Made by a program: the position numbers and the translations under genes. DNA of 64,000 bases from Petrotoga mobilis SJ95 (GTDB lineage: Bacteria > Thermotogota > Thermotogae > Petrotogales > Petrotogaceae), in contig NC_010003.1 in the NCBI RefSeq assembly GCF_000018605.1, positions 1-64,000 on the forward strand. The letters run 5' to 3'. Each line of letters begins with the position of its first letter. The stretch's first letter is position 1. The notes under the pieces are model-generated. The model did no database searches, was not told where the DNA came from, and was given only the letters and a program-made list of their open reading frames with translations. Shown one piece after another: positions 42,312 to 50,650 of the stretch.

Positions 42312-43604
42312 TTATAACATTATAACCCTTTGCTTTTTATCAGGTTCATATGAAGATAAATCCCTGTTTTTGAATAATAAGGTGTAAATATTACTTGCCA
42401 AAAAATCGTATTCAATCTGATTTAAATAGATTTCAGGAATACTTTGATACCTTTTTTTGCTTGATAATAAATTGTCGTTTAATCTATTATATATTTTTCT
42501 GTATGTCGATGGGGTAGTAATAATTGGATAAGCAGAAAGATCTTTCATTTTACCAAGTAACTCTTGCCCCTTCTCTGTGAAGGCTAAAACCCTTAAATAT
42601 TGTGGTCCGTGATTGTTGTATAATTTCACGTCTCTTTCTTTTAAATCAAAAAAAATCTTTAAAAGCGTTCTTTTTACTCGCGTCAACGTAAACCTTTTCG
42701 TCTTGACGTGGTTTACTAATTCTGTGAGGTTGGAACTTATTTTCGAAAATTTTGAATATCTAGTTTCTAATCCTTCTTTTACACCGTCTATTTGTATTAA
42801 TTCTTCTTTTTTCATCATTCGCAGCTTACCTAAAATCATATCTCTCATATCTTCAAACATGATTGGAGCCTTACCTTTCTCAATCTCCCTGCGAAGAACT
42901 TCATATGAAAGGGATGGAACCCCCTGTCTAACTTTGTTCATCTCGTTTTTTTCTATAAGATTTCGTATCGCAGTGGCACTGGAAATTTCACCTGTGAATT
43001 CTTTTTGATTATATTCAGCTTTTATTCTTTGAATAGTGTGTGGAATAATCTTTGAATCATATAATTTTAAGGCATTTAAATACTCTAAACCTAAGATATC
43101 GTTTGATTGTTCTAATATGTCTATCACATTGGGTTCGTAATTTGAAGATTCTAAATACTCGACTAAGGCAAACTTTCGAGCATTTGGAAAAGATAAACCT
43201 TTTTTTAAATGTTTATTGAGTAACTTTTTAAAAGTTTTGGGTTGTTCGTATAAAATGTTCGATATTTTATCCAAAACTTCTAAATTACTCGATTCACTAC
43301 CAAAAACTATATCTGTAACAACATTGGTTCTCTCTAATACGCCTATGGACCCCATAGCGAAGCCACTTGCATCTTGTATACAATAGACAAAAGGCAATTC
43401 GAAGACGATGTCTACTCCCATATTTACCGCAACTTCTGCACGCGAAAACTTATCCAAGATCGCAGGTTCTCCTCTTTGGACAAAATTCCCACTCATCACA
43501 GCGATTGTGTAATCAGGGTTAATTAAAGTTTTAGCTTCTCTCAAATGATGAAGGTGTCCATTATGAAAGGGATTGTATTCAACAACTACACCTAAAACTT
43601 TCAA
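42312..43604 (-). CDS. tmcAL: tRNA(Met) cytidine acetate ligase (TmcAL)
   Basis: TmcAL makes N4-acetylcytidine at the wobble position of elongator tRNA-Met from acetate and ATP. The 430-aa protein (formerly DUF795) starts with the nucleotidyltransferase HxGH motif in VVEYNPFHNGHLHHL, followed by AVMSGNFVQRGEPAILDKFSRAEVAVNMGVDIVFELPF and SSATAIRNLIE, all characteristic. GuaA follows 30 nt downstream. Confidence 0.9.
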   Translation of the reverse strand: MKVLGVVVEYNPFHNGHLHHLREAKTLINPDYTIAVMSGNFVQRGEPAILDKFSRAEVAVNMGVDIVFELPFVYCIQDASGFAMGSIGVLERTNVVTDIVFGSESSNLEVLDKISNILYEQPKTFKKLLNKHLKKGLSFPNARKFALVEYLESSNYEPNVIDILEQSNDILGLEYLNALKLYDSKIIPHTIQRIKAEYNQKEFTGEISSATAIRNLIEKNEMNKVRQGVPSLSYEVLRREIEKGKAPIMFEDMRDMILGKLRMMKKEELIQIDGVKEGLETRYSKFSKISSNLTELVNHVKTKRFTLTRVKRTLLKIFFDLKERDVKLYNNHGPQYLRVLAFTEKGQELLGKMKDLSAYPIITTPSTYRKIYNRLNDNLLSSKKRYQSIPEIYLNQIEYDFLASNIYTLLFKNRDLSSYEPDKKQRVIML

Positions 43605-43670
43605 AATTGGTCTCCTTATGTAAAATATTGCCTTTTATATTTATTATACCAGATTTGTGTACGTCATTTG

Positions 43671-43900
43671 CAAACATCATTTGCGAAGCAAATGAGCTAT
43701 TGGTAATTATTTCTAAGGCATTACAAAAAGGCGTTTTGCACAGGGCGGCAAAAGCTTCGCAAATGAGAATAAGGATGCTGTTTCAAAAGCATTACAAAAA
43801 AACGTTTTGCACAGGGCGATACATCATTTGCTCCGCAAATGAGGGTTTGGATGTTGTTTCAAAAGCATTACGAATAAAGCGTTTTGCAAAAAGCAGCAAA
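43671..43900 (+). repeat. Three tandem copies of a ~74-bp hairpin repeat
   Basis: Hairpins CATTTGC-GAA-GCAAATG (43678-43694) and CATTTGC-TCC-GCAAATG (43825-43841) start copies 1 and 3; copy 2 (around 43750-43822) keeps only a degraded left arm. Each is followed by a tail containing GCATTACnAA and CGTTTTGCA, then CAGGGCG in copies 1 and 2. A related single copy in inverse orientation is at 54935-55040. This fills most of the 389-nt gap 43605-43993 upstream of surE. A 106-codon reading frame through it is a by-product. Confidence 0.75.
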
Positions 43901-43993
43901 ATTAATTTAGTATTTAATAAATTATAAAATAAATATGTTAAAATTATAAAAAGCAAATTAATAGATATATTTAAAAAAGGAGTAGAAAGACTT

Positions 43994-44752
43994 GTGAATA
44001 TTTTACTTTCAAATGATGATGGAATAATGTCTCCAGGTATTATCACACTAAAAACTTATCTCCAGCAAAAGCATGATGTTTACGTTGTCGCTCCCGACAT
44101 CGAAAGAAGTGCAACAGGGCATGGAATTACAGTGAGAAACCCTCTTTGGGCTAAAAAAGTTAAGTTTGGAGATACTTTCTTTGGTCACGCAGTGAATGGA
44201 ACACCTGCCGATTGTGTTAAAATTGGATTAGACGCGATATATAAAGACATACATTTCGACGTGGTAATCTCCGGTATAAATAGGGGAGCCAATCTTGGAA
44301 CAGATGTCCTTTATTCTGGTACCGTTTCTGCGGCGTTGGAAGGCGCTGTTGGTGGTTATCCTTCTATCGCTGTTTCATGTGTTGACTTTTCCAATCCTAA
44401 CTTTGAAGATGGAGCAAAGGTTGTTTTGAACATATTGGAAAAATTAGATTTGAACAATTGGCCAGAATTTACTACATTAAATGTCAATATCCCAAAAATC
44501 CCTTACGATGAAATGAAGGGGATAAAAATTACCAAGCAGAGTAGAAGAAGATACCAAGATTACTTTGAAGAAAGAAAAGATCCTTTTGGGAATTCTTATT
44601 ATTGGATGTTGGGAAATATCATAGAAGATGATAACGATGACAATTCAGATTACAACGTAATAAATCAAGGTTATGTTGCTGTAACGCCGCTAAGTGTTTT
44701 CATGACAAAATATGATTTTATAGATGAATTAAAATCTTGGTTGGAGGTTTAA
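43994..44752 (+). CDS. surE: 5'/3'-nucleotidase SurE
   Basis: SurE is a metal-dependent phosphatase acting on nucleoside monophosphates and related compounds. The N-terminus NILLSNDDGIMSPGI carries the metal-binding Asp pair; HAVNGTPADCVKIGL and VVISGINRGANLGTDVLYSGTVSAALEG are family signatures. Length 252 aa is normal. The start is GTG 43994 after AAAGGAG. It heads a tight run with def and fmt (4-nt gap, then a 4-nt overlap). Confidence 0.95.
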   Translation: MNILLSNDDGIMSPGIITLKTYLQQKHDVYVVAPDIERSATGHGITVRNPLWAKKVKFGDTFFGHAVNGTPADCVKIGLDAIYKDIHFDVVISGINRGANLGTDVLYSGTVSAALEGAVGGYPSIAVSCVDFSNPNFEDGAKVVLNILEKLDLNNWPEFTTLNVNIPKIPYDEMKGIKITKQSRRRYQDYFEERKDPFGNSYYWMLGNIIEDDNDDNSDYNVINQGYVAVTPLSVFMTKYDFIDELKSWLEV

Positions 44753-44756
44753 AAAG

Positions 44757-45293
44757 ATGGAAATTAGACTTATTGGGGACCCTGTTTTAAGAAAAAGGGC
44801 AAAAAAAGTGGAAAATTTCGATGACAATTTAAAAGATGTCGTTGATGAGATGTTTTCTACAATGTATCTATACGATGGAGTAGGTTTAGCTGCACCTCAA
44901 GTGGGAATATCTTTGAGGTTTTTCATCATGGATTCTCGGGAAGAAAATGAAAAGGGCAAAAAAGTTGTTATTAATCCCGAAATAATAGAGTTCTTAGGAG
45001 AAGAGGTTAGCTTTGAAGAAGGATGCCTAAGCATTCCTGATATATTTGAAGATGTTGTTAGACCTGAAGGTGTGAGGGTGCGTTATCAGGATTTAAGTGG
45101 CAACGTTATAGAGGAAGAACTTCACGGGTATCAGGCAAGAATATTTCAACATGAAACAGATCACCTTGAGGGAATTCTATTCACTGACAAATTACCCATT
45201 GTAAAGAAAGCCAGGTTAAAAAAGGAATTGAACCAACTAATAGAAAAGGGCAAAAAACGTGCATGGGAGTTAGGTGAAACGGTAAAAACATGA
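44757..45293 (+). CDS. def: Peptide deformylase
   Basis: Def removes the N-formyl group from nascent proteins. All three metal-site motifs are seen: GVGLAAPQVG (motif 1), EEGCLSIP (motif 2, with the metal Cys) and FQHETDHLEG (motif 3, HExxH-like with two metal His). The 178-aa size fits, with a charged C-terminal helix. It overlaps fmt by 4 nt, so formylation and deformylation genes are coupled. Confidence 0.96.
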   Translation: MEIRLIGDPVLRKRAKKVENFDDNLKDVVDEMFSTMYLYDGVGLAAPQVGISLRFFIMDSREENEKGKKVVINPEIIEFLGEEVSFEEGCLSIPDIFEDVVRPEGVRVRYQDLSGNVIEEELHGYQARIFQHETDHLEGILFTDKLPIVKKARLKKELNQLIEKGKKRAWELGETVKT

Positions 45294-46249
45294 CAAATAG
45301 TAAGGATTTTAAAATTGTTTTCATGGGGACACCTGATTTTGGTGCCCAAGTTTTGGAAGAACTAATAAAAAACAATTTCAATGTTGTTGGAGTATTTTCC
45401 CAACCTGACAAACCTAAAGGGCGGGGGAAAAAGTTTCAACCACCAGCGGTTAAGGAAGTTGCCCTAAAATACAATGTCCCGGTATTTCAACCAAAAAGCG
45501 TTAATAAGGGAGAGGGGTTTGACTTTTTGAAAGAGCTGAACCCTGACATTATTATCACCGCAGCTTTTGGAAAAATATTAAAAACAAATGTTTTAAAACT
45601 TCCACCTAAAGGATGTTGGAATGTACATGCTTCTTTATTGCCAAAATATAGAGGAGCAGCCCCAATTCAACGCGTTATAGAAAATGGAGAAAAAGAAACG
45701 GGAATCAGTATTTTCAAGATGGTAGAAGCTCTTGATGCGGGAGATATAGCCATTCAAAAAAGTGTCCCCATTGAAATAAACGACAATTACGGCATAGTTT
45801 ATGAAAAATTATTATCACTTGCAAAAGAAACTGTTTTAGAGTTTTTGAACTCATTCGATCATTTAACTTTGAAACCACAAAACGAAGAAGAAGCCTCATA
45901 TGCAGAAAAAATTACAAAAGAAGATCTAATTGTAGATTTTAATAATGATGCTATAAAGGTTCATAACAAGATTAGAGCTTACGATCCATACCCCGGGGTA
46001 AGAAGCGTCTACGAAAAAGAAGAGGTAAAGATATTTGGTTCGGAATTTTCTGATGATTTGTTTACAATAGAAAATAAAGAAGAACCAGGAACAATAATAC
46101 GTATTGAAAAAGACGGAATACTTGTAAAATGTAGAGATGGGGCTGTAAAGATAAAAGAGATACAATTCCCTGGTAAAAAAAGAATATCTACAATAGATGC
46201 CATCAATGGGAAAAAACTAAAATTATTGGGACATTTCAGCCCTTATTAA
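45290..46249 (+). CDS. fmt: Methionyl-tRNA formyltransferase
   Basis: Fmt formylates initiator Met-tRNA using 10-formyltetrahydrofolate. The 319-aa chain starts KIVFMGTPDFGAQVLEEL and has the catalytic region NVHASLLPKYRGAAPIQRVIENGEKETGISIF, with the Asn-His-Asp set (D in LDAGD). The C-terminal tRNA-binding domain follows from about residue 205. Its last 14 nt overlap the end of the convergent tatD gene. Confidence 0.96.
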   Translation: MTNSKDFKIVFMGTPDFGAQVLEELIKNNFNVVGVFSQPDKPKGRGKKFQPPAVKEVALKYNVPVFQPKSVNKGEGFDFLKELNPDIIITAAFGKILKTNVLKLPPKGCWNVHASLLPKYRGAAPIQRVIENGEKETGISIFKMVEALDAGDIAIQKSVPIEINDNYGIVYEKLLSLAKETVLEFLNSFDHLTLKPQNEEEASYAEKITKEDLIVDFNNDAIKVHNKIRAYDPYPGVRSVYEKEEVKIFGSEFSDDLFTIENKEEPGTIIRIEKDGILVKCRDGAVKIKEIQFPGKKRISTIDAINGKKLKLLGHFSPY

Positions 46250-47003
46250 AGAAAAACTTTTCAGCATTGCTTTTTGTGATCTCTTTCAAAGTTTCAACAT
46301 CTATCCCTTTTATTTCTGATATTTTTTCATAAACATATTTTACATAAGTTGGGTTGTTTCTTTTTCCTCTGTATGGTACGGGAGGTAAAAATGGTGAGTC
46401 TGTTTCAGGTAAAATTCTTTCAACAGGTGTTTTTTCAACCACTTCCCTCAATTTATTATTTTTTGGATAAGTAATCGGCCCATCAAAACCTAAATATAAT
46501 CCCAAATCCAAGAATTTCTCAGCCATTTCCCAATCACTTGAAAAACAATGAACGACACCTTTTCTTGCTGGCAACCCTTTTTTCTGCAAGAAATTGTATG
46601 CCTCTTCATATGCGTCTCTAATATGGAAAACTACCGGTAAGCCCATTTCTTCAGCAATATCTAATTGTGCATCCAAACTTTTATACTGATCTTGTTTATT
46701 CGTTTCCCAATAAAAATCCAATCCAATTTCTCCAATAGCTACAATCTTAGGCTTTCCTGCCAGTTCTTTTATTTTATCTAAATCTGTTTCCTTTAAATCC
46801 TGGCTTTCAGTGGGATGTATTCCGACAGCTCCAAATATTTTTTCCTCATCTTTTACAAAATCAACGACACTTTTTGAAGACTCTACATTTATACCAATTT
46901 CTATCAACAGATCCAACTCTTCATTAGCTTTTTTCAACATCTCTTGCCTATCATCATCAAACTGTTTGAGTAACAAATGGCAATGGGTATCAATAAAATT
47001 CAA
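46236..47003 (-). CDS. tatD: TatD-family metal-dependent hydrolase/DNase
   Basis: TatD proteins are Mg2+-dependent 3'-exonucleases/DNases of the amidohydrolase fold. Metal-binding motifs are seen at FIDTHCHL (start), IGEIGLDFYW (near 92), VVFHIRDA (near 130), VHCFSSD (near 155) and ETDSPFLPP (near 205). Length 255 aa is normal. The gene lies alone, convergent with fmt with a 14-nt overlap. The usual Thermotogota neighbour metG is not here. Confidence 0.93.
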   Translation of the reverse strand: MNFIDTHCHLLLKQFDDDRQEMLKKANEELDLLIEIGINVESSKSVVDFVKDEEKIFGAVGIHPTESQDLKETDLDKIKELAGKPKIVAIGEIGLDFYWETNKQDQYKSLDAQLDIAEEMGLPVVFHIRDAYEEAYNFLQKKGLPARKGVVHCFSSDWEMAEKFLDLGLYLGFDGPITYPKNNKLREVVEKTPVERILPETDSPFLPPVPYRGKRNNPTYVKYVYEKISEIKGIDVETLKEITKSNAEKFFFNKG

Positions 47004-47037
47004 ATTATTTGCTCCCTTCTCAAAATAGACTTCACTA

Positions 47038-47460
47038 TCACCTAAAATTATACAGATTGAGACCTACTTCTGAATCAAATTTTCTCTCTACTGCACCCTC
47101 TATACTTTCAACTACTATTTCAGCGGTTCCGCTAACTATTGCAGAATTCAAATGGCCACCATAAGAATGAAGATCTGAATCTGAGGTACTTACATGTAAA
47201 TGCAAATAAGTCTCTCCATTCATAGTAGATATGTTACCTGTGAGATTCAAAATTTCAAAATCTCCTTTAAACTCTTTTGAAAAGTATTTCTTTTCATGAG
47301 TATTGAACAAACCAATTGTTATATCGTTCGTTGAACCCAAACCATATACGGTTCCTAATTTTATTGAATTTTTTGAACAGAACTCTTTCAATGTTGAAAC
47401 GATTTCTTCTCCCTTATCCAACCTAACTATGTATTTACTACCAAATTTAGCAAAATCCAT
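47038..47460 (-). CDS. PPC/DUF296-domain protein
   Basis: This 140-aa protein has the PPC (plants and prokaryotes conserved) fold. The signature HLHVSTSDSDLHSYGGHLNSAIV and the opening RLDKGEEIVSTLKEFCSKNSIKLGTVYGLGS identify it. In bacteria these form trimers, and the conserved His/Gly-rich site may bind metal or nucleotide; the function is not established. Gene spacing (34 nt before tatD) allows a common transcript. Confidence 0.85.
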   Translation of the reverse strand: MDFAKFGSKYIVRLDKGEEIVSTLKEFCSKNSIKLGTVYGLGSTNDITIGLFNTHEKKYFSKEFKGDFEILNLTGNISTMNGETYLHLHVSTSDSDLHSYGGHLNSAIVSGTAEIVVESIEGAVERKFDSEVGLNLYNFR

Positions 47461-47596
47461 CTGGCACTCCCCCTTTAATTAAATTATAAAAATCATACCA
47501 CACATTTGTTATGATGGCTTTAAGCAAAAGAAAAACATTGTTAGTTTGCTTTATTAATTTATAATTAATGATTTATATGGTAAAATAGTATAAAAG

Positions 47597-47607
47597 AAGG
47601 GGCGCTA
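47597..47607 (+). repeat. Short remnant of the G-rich repeat (copy E)
   Basis: AAGGGGCGCTA equals the 3' end of the G-rich repeats and lies 64 nt before the HAD gene, in the same orientation relative to its gene as the other copies. The 5' G-runs are absent. It follows an extended -10-like TGGTAAAAT near 47579-47587. Confidence 0.5.
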
Positions 47608-47666
47608 ATACTCATAAAAGAAGAAATTTGTTTTTAAAAAAGTTACAGTTTGGAAAGGGGAAGAAT

Positions 47667-48500
47667 ATGAAAAAAACCTTTGTTTTTGATTTGGATGGAA
47701 CTCTTTTAAATTCTGAGGTAAGAATTTCGCCAAAAACATACCAAGCTTTAAAAAGATTAAAAGAAGAAGGACATATTATAATAATAGCAAGTGGAAGAAT
47801 GTACGCTTCAACTATGTACGTAGTGGAAAACTTTCTACCTTTTTTGAAAGGGAATGTGATTATTTCCTCATACAACGGGGGATATATAGTCGATCACAAT
47901 GGAAAAGTAGTTTTTGAAAAAGGTGTAGCAAATGAAAGTGCAATTAAATGTATAAAATTTCTTAGAGACCTTAATATCCACAGACATATCTATATAAACG
48001 ATAAACTTATTTCGGAAATAGACGATAAAGAGATTAGAGATTACTCTAAACATTCATTTGTTGATTACGTACTGGTAGATGATTTAATAGCTGAAATAGA
48101 AACCTCATCTCACCCAACATTAAAAATATTGGCAATTGGAGAGCCAGATAAAATAGACGTAATTAAAAAATTAGCGGAAAATGAGCTCCAAGGAGAGTTT
48201 AACCTTATGAAATCTTGGGATACCTATTTGGACTTTATTCCTTACGGTGTCTCCAAAGGAAATAGCTTGAAGATAATTTCAAAAATCTACAACTTAGATC
48301 CAAATACTCTTTACGTTTTTGGTGATTCCGAAAACGATATAGACATGCTTGAATTAACAAAAAACAGTTTCGCGATGGGAAACGCTAAAGAAGATGTAAA
48401 AAAAGTAGCAAATTACTTGTTACCAAGTAACGATGAGGATGGTGTGGCATATGCCATTGAAAAGATACTGGCTGATGATCTCGATAATGTTAATATTTAG
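47667..48500 (+). CDS. Cof-type HAD-superfamily phosphatase
   Basis: This is a haloacid dehalogenase-like hydrolase of subfamily IIB (277 aa). The nucleophile motif is VFDLDGTLLNS; IIASGRMYASTMYV is motif II; motif IV is FGDSENDIDMLEL. Such enzymes dephosphorylate sugar phosphates, FMN or pyridoxal phosphate; the substrate cannot be chosen here. I start at ATG 47667 (GGAAAGGGG upstream), not at the longer frame from 47628. The end overlaps the next gene by about 50 nt. Confidence 0.88.
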   Translation: MKKTFVFDLDGTLLNSEVRISPKTYQALKRLKEEGHIIIIASGRMYASTMYVVENFLPFLKGNVIISSYNGGYIVDHNGKVVFEKGVANESAIKCIKFLRDLNIHRHIYINDKLISEIDDKEIRDYSKHSFVDYVLVDDLIAEIETSSHPTLKILAIGEPDKIDVIKKLAENELQGEFNLMKSWDTYLDFIPYGVSKGNSLKIISKIYNLDPNTLYVFGDSENDIDMLELTKNSFAMGNAKEDVKKVANYLLPSNDEDGVAYAIEKILADDLDNVNI

Positions 48501-49263
48501 CTTTACTTTTGGAAGTATATACGATATAATAAAAGAGGATAATCAAATAGTTGGAAAATTTTTTCATACTTTAACCGATATTGAAAATACTGAATTAGAC
48601 CCAAATTACATCGTGGGGTATTTTTTAGATTTAAATGAGATTGATCCCGAGCTTTGTTATTTGGCTTTAGGATCAGTTAGAAACTTTTCTTTAATTCAGG
48701 ATTTTTCAAGAGAATTAGGTTATTACCTTAAAAACTTGGGAATTGATTTTGTTGTGTTCGGTAATTTAATGATTTTGGAAAAAGATGCAGATGATCCTTT
48801 GAAGTATATTGGAAATTCACCTTATTTGATATCTGAAATTCTTTATAGAATGATAAGAGGGTTAGAAACAAGTGGAGTTACCCCTGTAATCATTGTAACC
48901 TCCAAAGACGATAGAAATGCCACACAATCATTACTTCAAAAGAGTGGATCGTTTTATACTTATTCAGGTCAAATAAAGAATGTAGATCTCTTTTTTGATG
49001 GTAATAATCTTTATTTGCAGAAAAACAATCTATTTTCACTTCCGTGGAATTACGGTAAAGATACTCTCGAAGAAACAATTCAGGAAATTTTTAACAATAG
49101 CATCGTATTAACGGGATGGCGTGATGAAGGAGAAAACTTATTATATAGAAAAATAAACACTACAGATTTAAAATCAGTAACGTATTTTTCCAAATCAGTT
49201 GAAGAAAGTGCAAGGAAGGTTTTTTCTGGTGAATTACTACCTACCGGAAATAAAAATTGGTAA
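48451..49263 (+). CDS. Exported glycoside hydrolase family 3-like fragment (tentative)
   Basis: The N-terminus (MPLKRYWLMISIMLIFSFTFGS) is a signal peptide. The middle, DPELCYLALGSVRNFSLIQDFSRELGYYLKNLGIDFVVFGNLMI...NSPYLISEILYRMIRGLETSGVTPVI, follows the layout of the N-terminal part of GH3 beta-N-acetylglucosaminidases (NagZ), but the KHFPGHG motif is not recognisable, and the chain is only about 270 aa. I infer a degenerate or specialised relative next to murA. The start is uncertain: ATG 48433, 48451 and 48475 are possible, and the gene overlaps the HAD gene by 50 nt (at the chosen start). Confidence 0.55.
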   Translation: MPLKRYWLMISIMLIFSFTFGSIYDIIKEDNQIVGKFFHTLTDIENTELDPNYIVGYFLDLNEIDPELCYLALGSVRNFSLIQDFSRELGYYLKNLGIDFVVFGNLMILEKDADDPLKYIGNSPYLISEILYRMIRGLETSGVTPVIIVTSKDDRNATQSLLQKSGSFYTYSGQIKNVDLFFDGNNLYLQKNNLFSLPWNYGKDTLEETIQEIFNNSIVLTGWRDEGENLLYRKINTTDLKSVTYFSKSVEESARKVFSGELLPTGNKNW

Positions 49264-49296
49264 AAGTTCTTTCATTATTTCTTAGGGGGGCTAAAA

Positions 49297-50589
49297 TTGA
49301 AAAGCATTGGTTTAGATACATCTGGAAAAATGATCGTAAAAGGACCTCAAAAGGCAAAAGGCACTTTAACCGTTTCTGGAGCAAAAAACGCCGTGCTACC
49401 AATTATGGGAGCATCTTTACTCACTGATGATGATATTGATTTAAGGAATGTCCCAGATCTAGCAGACGTGAGAACCATGATTGAAATACTAGAAAGTGCA
49501 GGAAAAGTAATAGAACGTTTCGATGATCAATTGATAATTAAGAGTTCAGGTAATATCAATTCTGAGATTCCATATGAACCCGTAAGGAAAATGAGGGCTT
49601 CTTTCAACGTTTATGGTCCATTAACCCTCAGGAATGGTTATGCGAAAGTTGCACTTCCAGGTGGATGTTCTATCGGTGCAAGACCTGTGGATTTTCATTT
49701 AGAGGGTTTAAAAAAGTTGGGAATAGAAAGTACGATTGAACACGGTTTCGTAACCAGTAAATTGAACAATCCTAACAGTTTTATAAATATATCCTTACCT
49801 TTTCCAAGTGTTGGAGCCACAGAGCATGTCTTGACCACCGCTTGCTTACTAGAAGGCGTAAAAACGACTATCACCAATTGCGCTATAGAGCCAGAAGTAA
49901 CTGATTTAGTAAACTTTCTAAATAAAATGGGAGCTAAAATTACAGGTGGTGGAACCTCAATATTGAAAATTGAAGGCGTAAAAAAATTATCGGGGGTAAA
50001 ATACACCATAATTCCTGACAGAATTGAAGCTGGTACATACATCATACTAGGTAAACTCGTGGGCGAAAAACTAACCATAAAAAATGTATCTGCTGAACAT
50101 CTAAATAGTTTATTCTCAGTATTTGATAATATTGGAAGCCCAGTAGATTACGACGAGAAAAAAAGAGAAGTAAAAGTATCAGAAACTCTTCTCAATCCAT
50201 TAAATAGTATCAGCATGGAGACAGCTCCTTTCCCGGGATTTCCAACAGATTTGCAACCTCAGATCACAACATTTTTATCTTTGGTCCCAGGCAGATCTAC
50301 AATAACAGAAACTGTGTTTAAAAGTAGATTTTACCATATTGACGAATTGAACAGAATGGGAGCTAAGATTAGGGTAGAAGACAACACGGCAATTATAGAA
50401 GGAGTAAACAAACTATCGGGAGCGCCTGTAGAAGCTACAGATCTTAGAGCCGCAGCAGCTTTACTTATAGCTGGACTCGTTGCAGAAGGAGAAACAATTA
50501 TTTCGAATGTGGATCATATCTTTAGAGGATATGAAAACATACACGAAAAATTGGAACAAGTGGGTATAGAATTAATTTATGAAAAATAA
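49297..50589 (+). CDS. murA: UDP-N-acetylglucosamine 1-carboxyvinyltransferase
   Basis: MurA adds enolpyruvate to UDP-GlcNAc, the first committed step of peptidoglycan synthesis and the target of fosfomycin. The 430-aa chain shows the KN pair in VSGAKNAVLPIM and the catalytic Cys in LPGGCSIGARPVDFHL (about residue 126 from the TTG start). Cys at this position means fosfomycin-sensitive type. The start is TTG 49297 behind AGGGGGG; ATG 49330 is a weaker choice without a ribosome site. A strong terminator follows. Confidence 0.95.
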   Translation: MKSIGLDTSGKMIVKGPQKAKGTLTVSGAKNAVLPIMGASLLTDDDIDLRNVPDLADVRTMIEILESAGKVIERFDDQLIIKSSGNINSEIPYEPVRKMRASFNVYGPLTLRNGYAKVALPGGCSIGARPVDFHLEGLKKLGIESTIEHGFVTSKLNNPNSFINISLPFPSVGATEHVLTTACLLEGVKTTITNCAIEPEVTDLVNFLNKMGAKITGGGTSILKIEGVKKLSGVKYTIIPDRIEAGTYIILGKLVGEKLTIKNVSAEHLNSLFSVFDNIGSPVDYDEKKREVKVSETLLNPLNSISMETAPFPGFPTDLQPQITTFLSLVPGRSTITETVFKSRFYHIDELNRMGAKIRVEDNTAIIEGVNKLSGAPVEATDLRAAAALLIAGLVAEGETIISNVDHIFRGYENIHEKLEQVGIELIYEK

Positions 50590-50605
50590 TGTTTTTTAGT
50601 TTTTA

Positions 50606-50639
50606 AAAAAGCTGGCTTCTTATAGCCAGCTTTTTGTTT
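50606..50639. terminator. Bidirectional terminator, murA / porin
   Basis: AAAAAGCTGGC and GCCAGCTTTTT form an 11-bp stem with T-runs on both strands, between convergent murA and the porin gene. Confidence 0.88.
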
Positions 50640-50650
50640 TATCAATCATC

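Noticed and set aside
43607-43927. 106-codon open frame before surE
   Set aside because: It runs through the three tandem repeats; the protein repeats are a result of the DNA repeats and there is no ribosome site.
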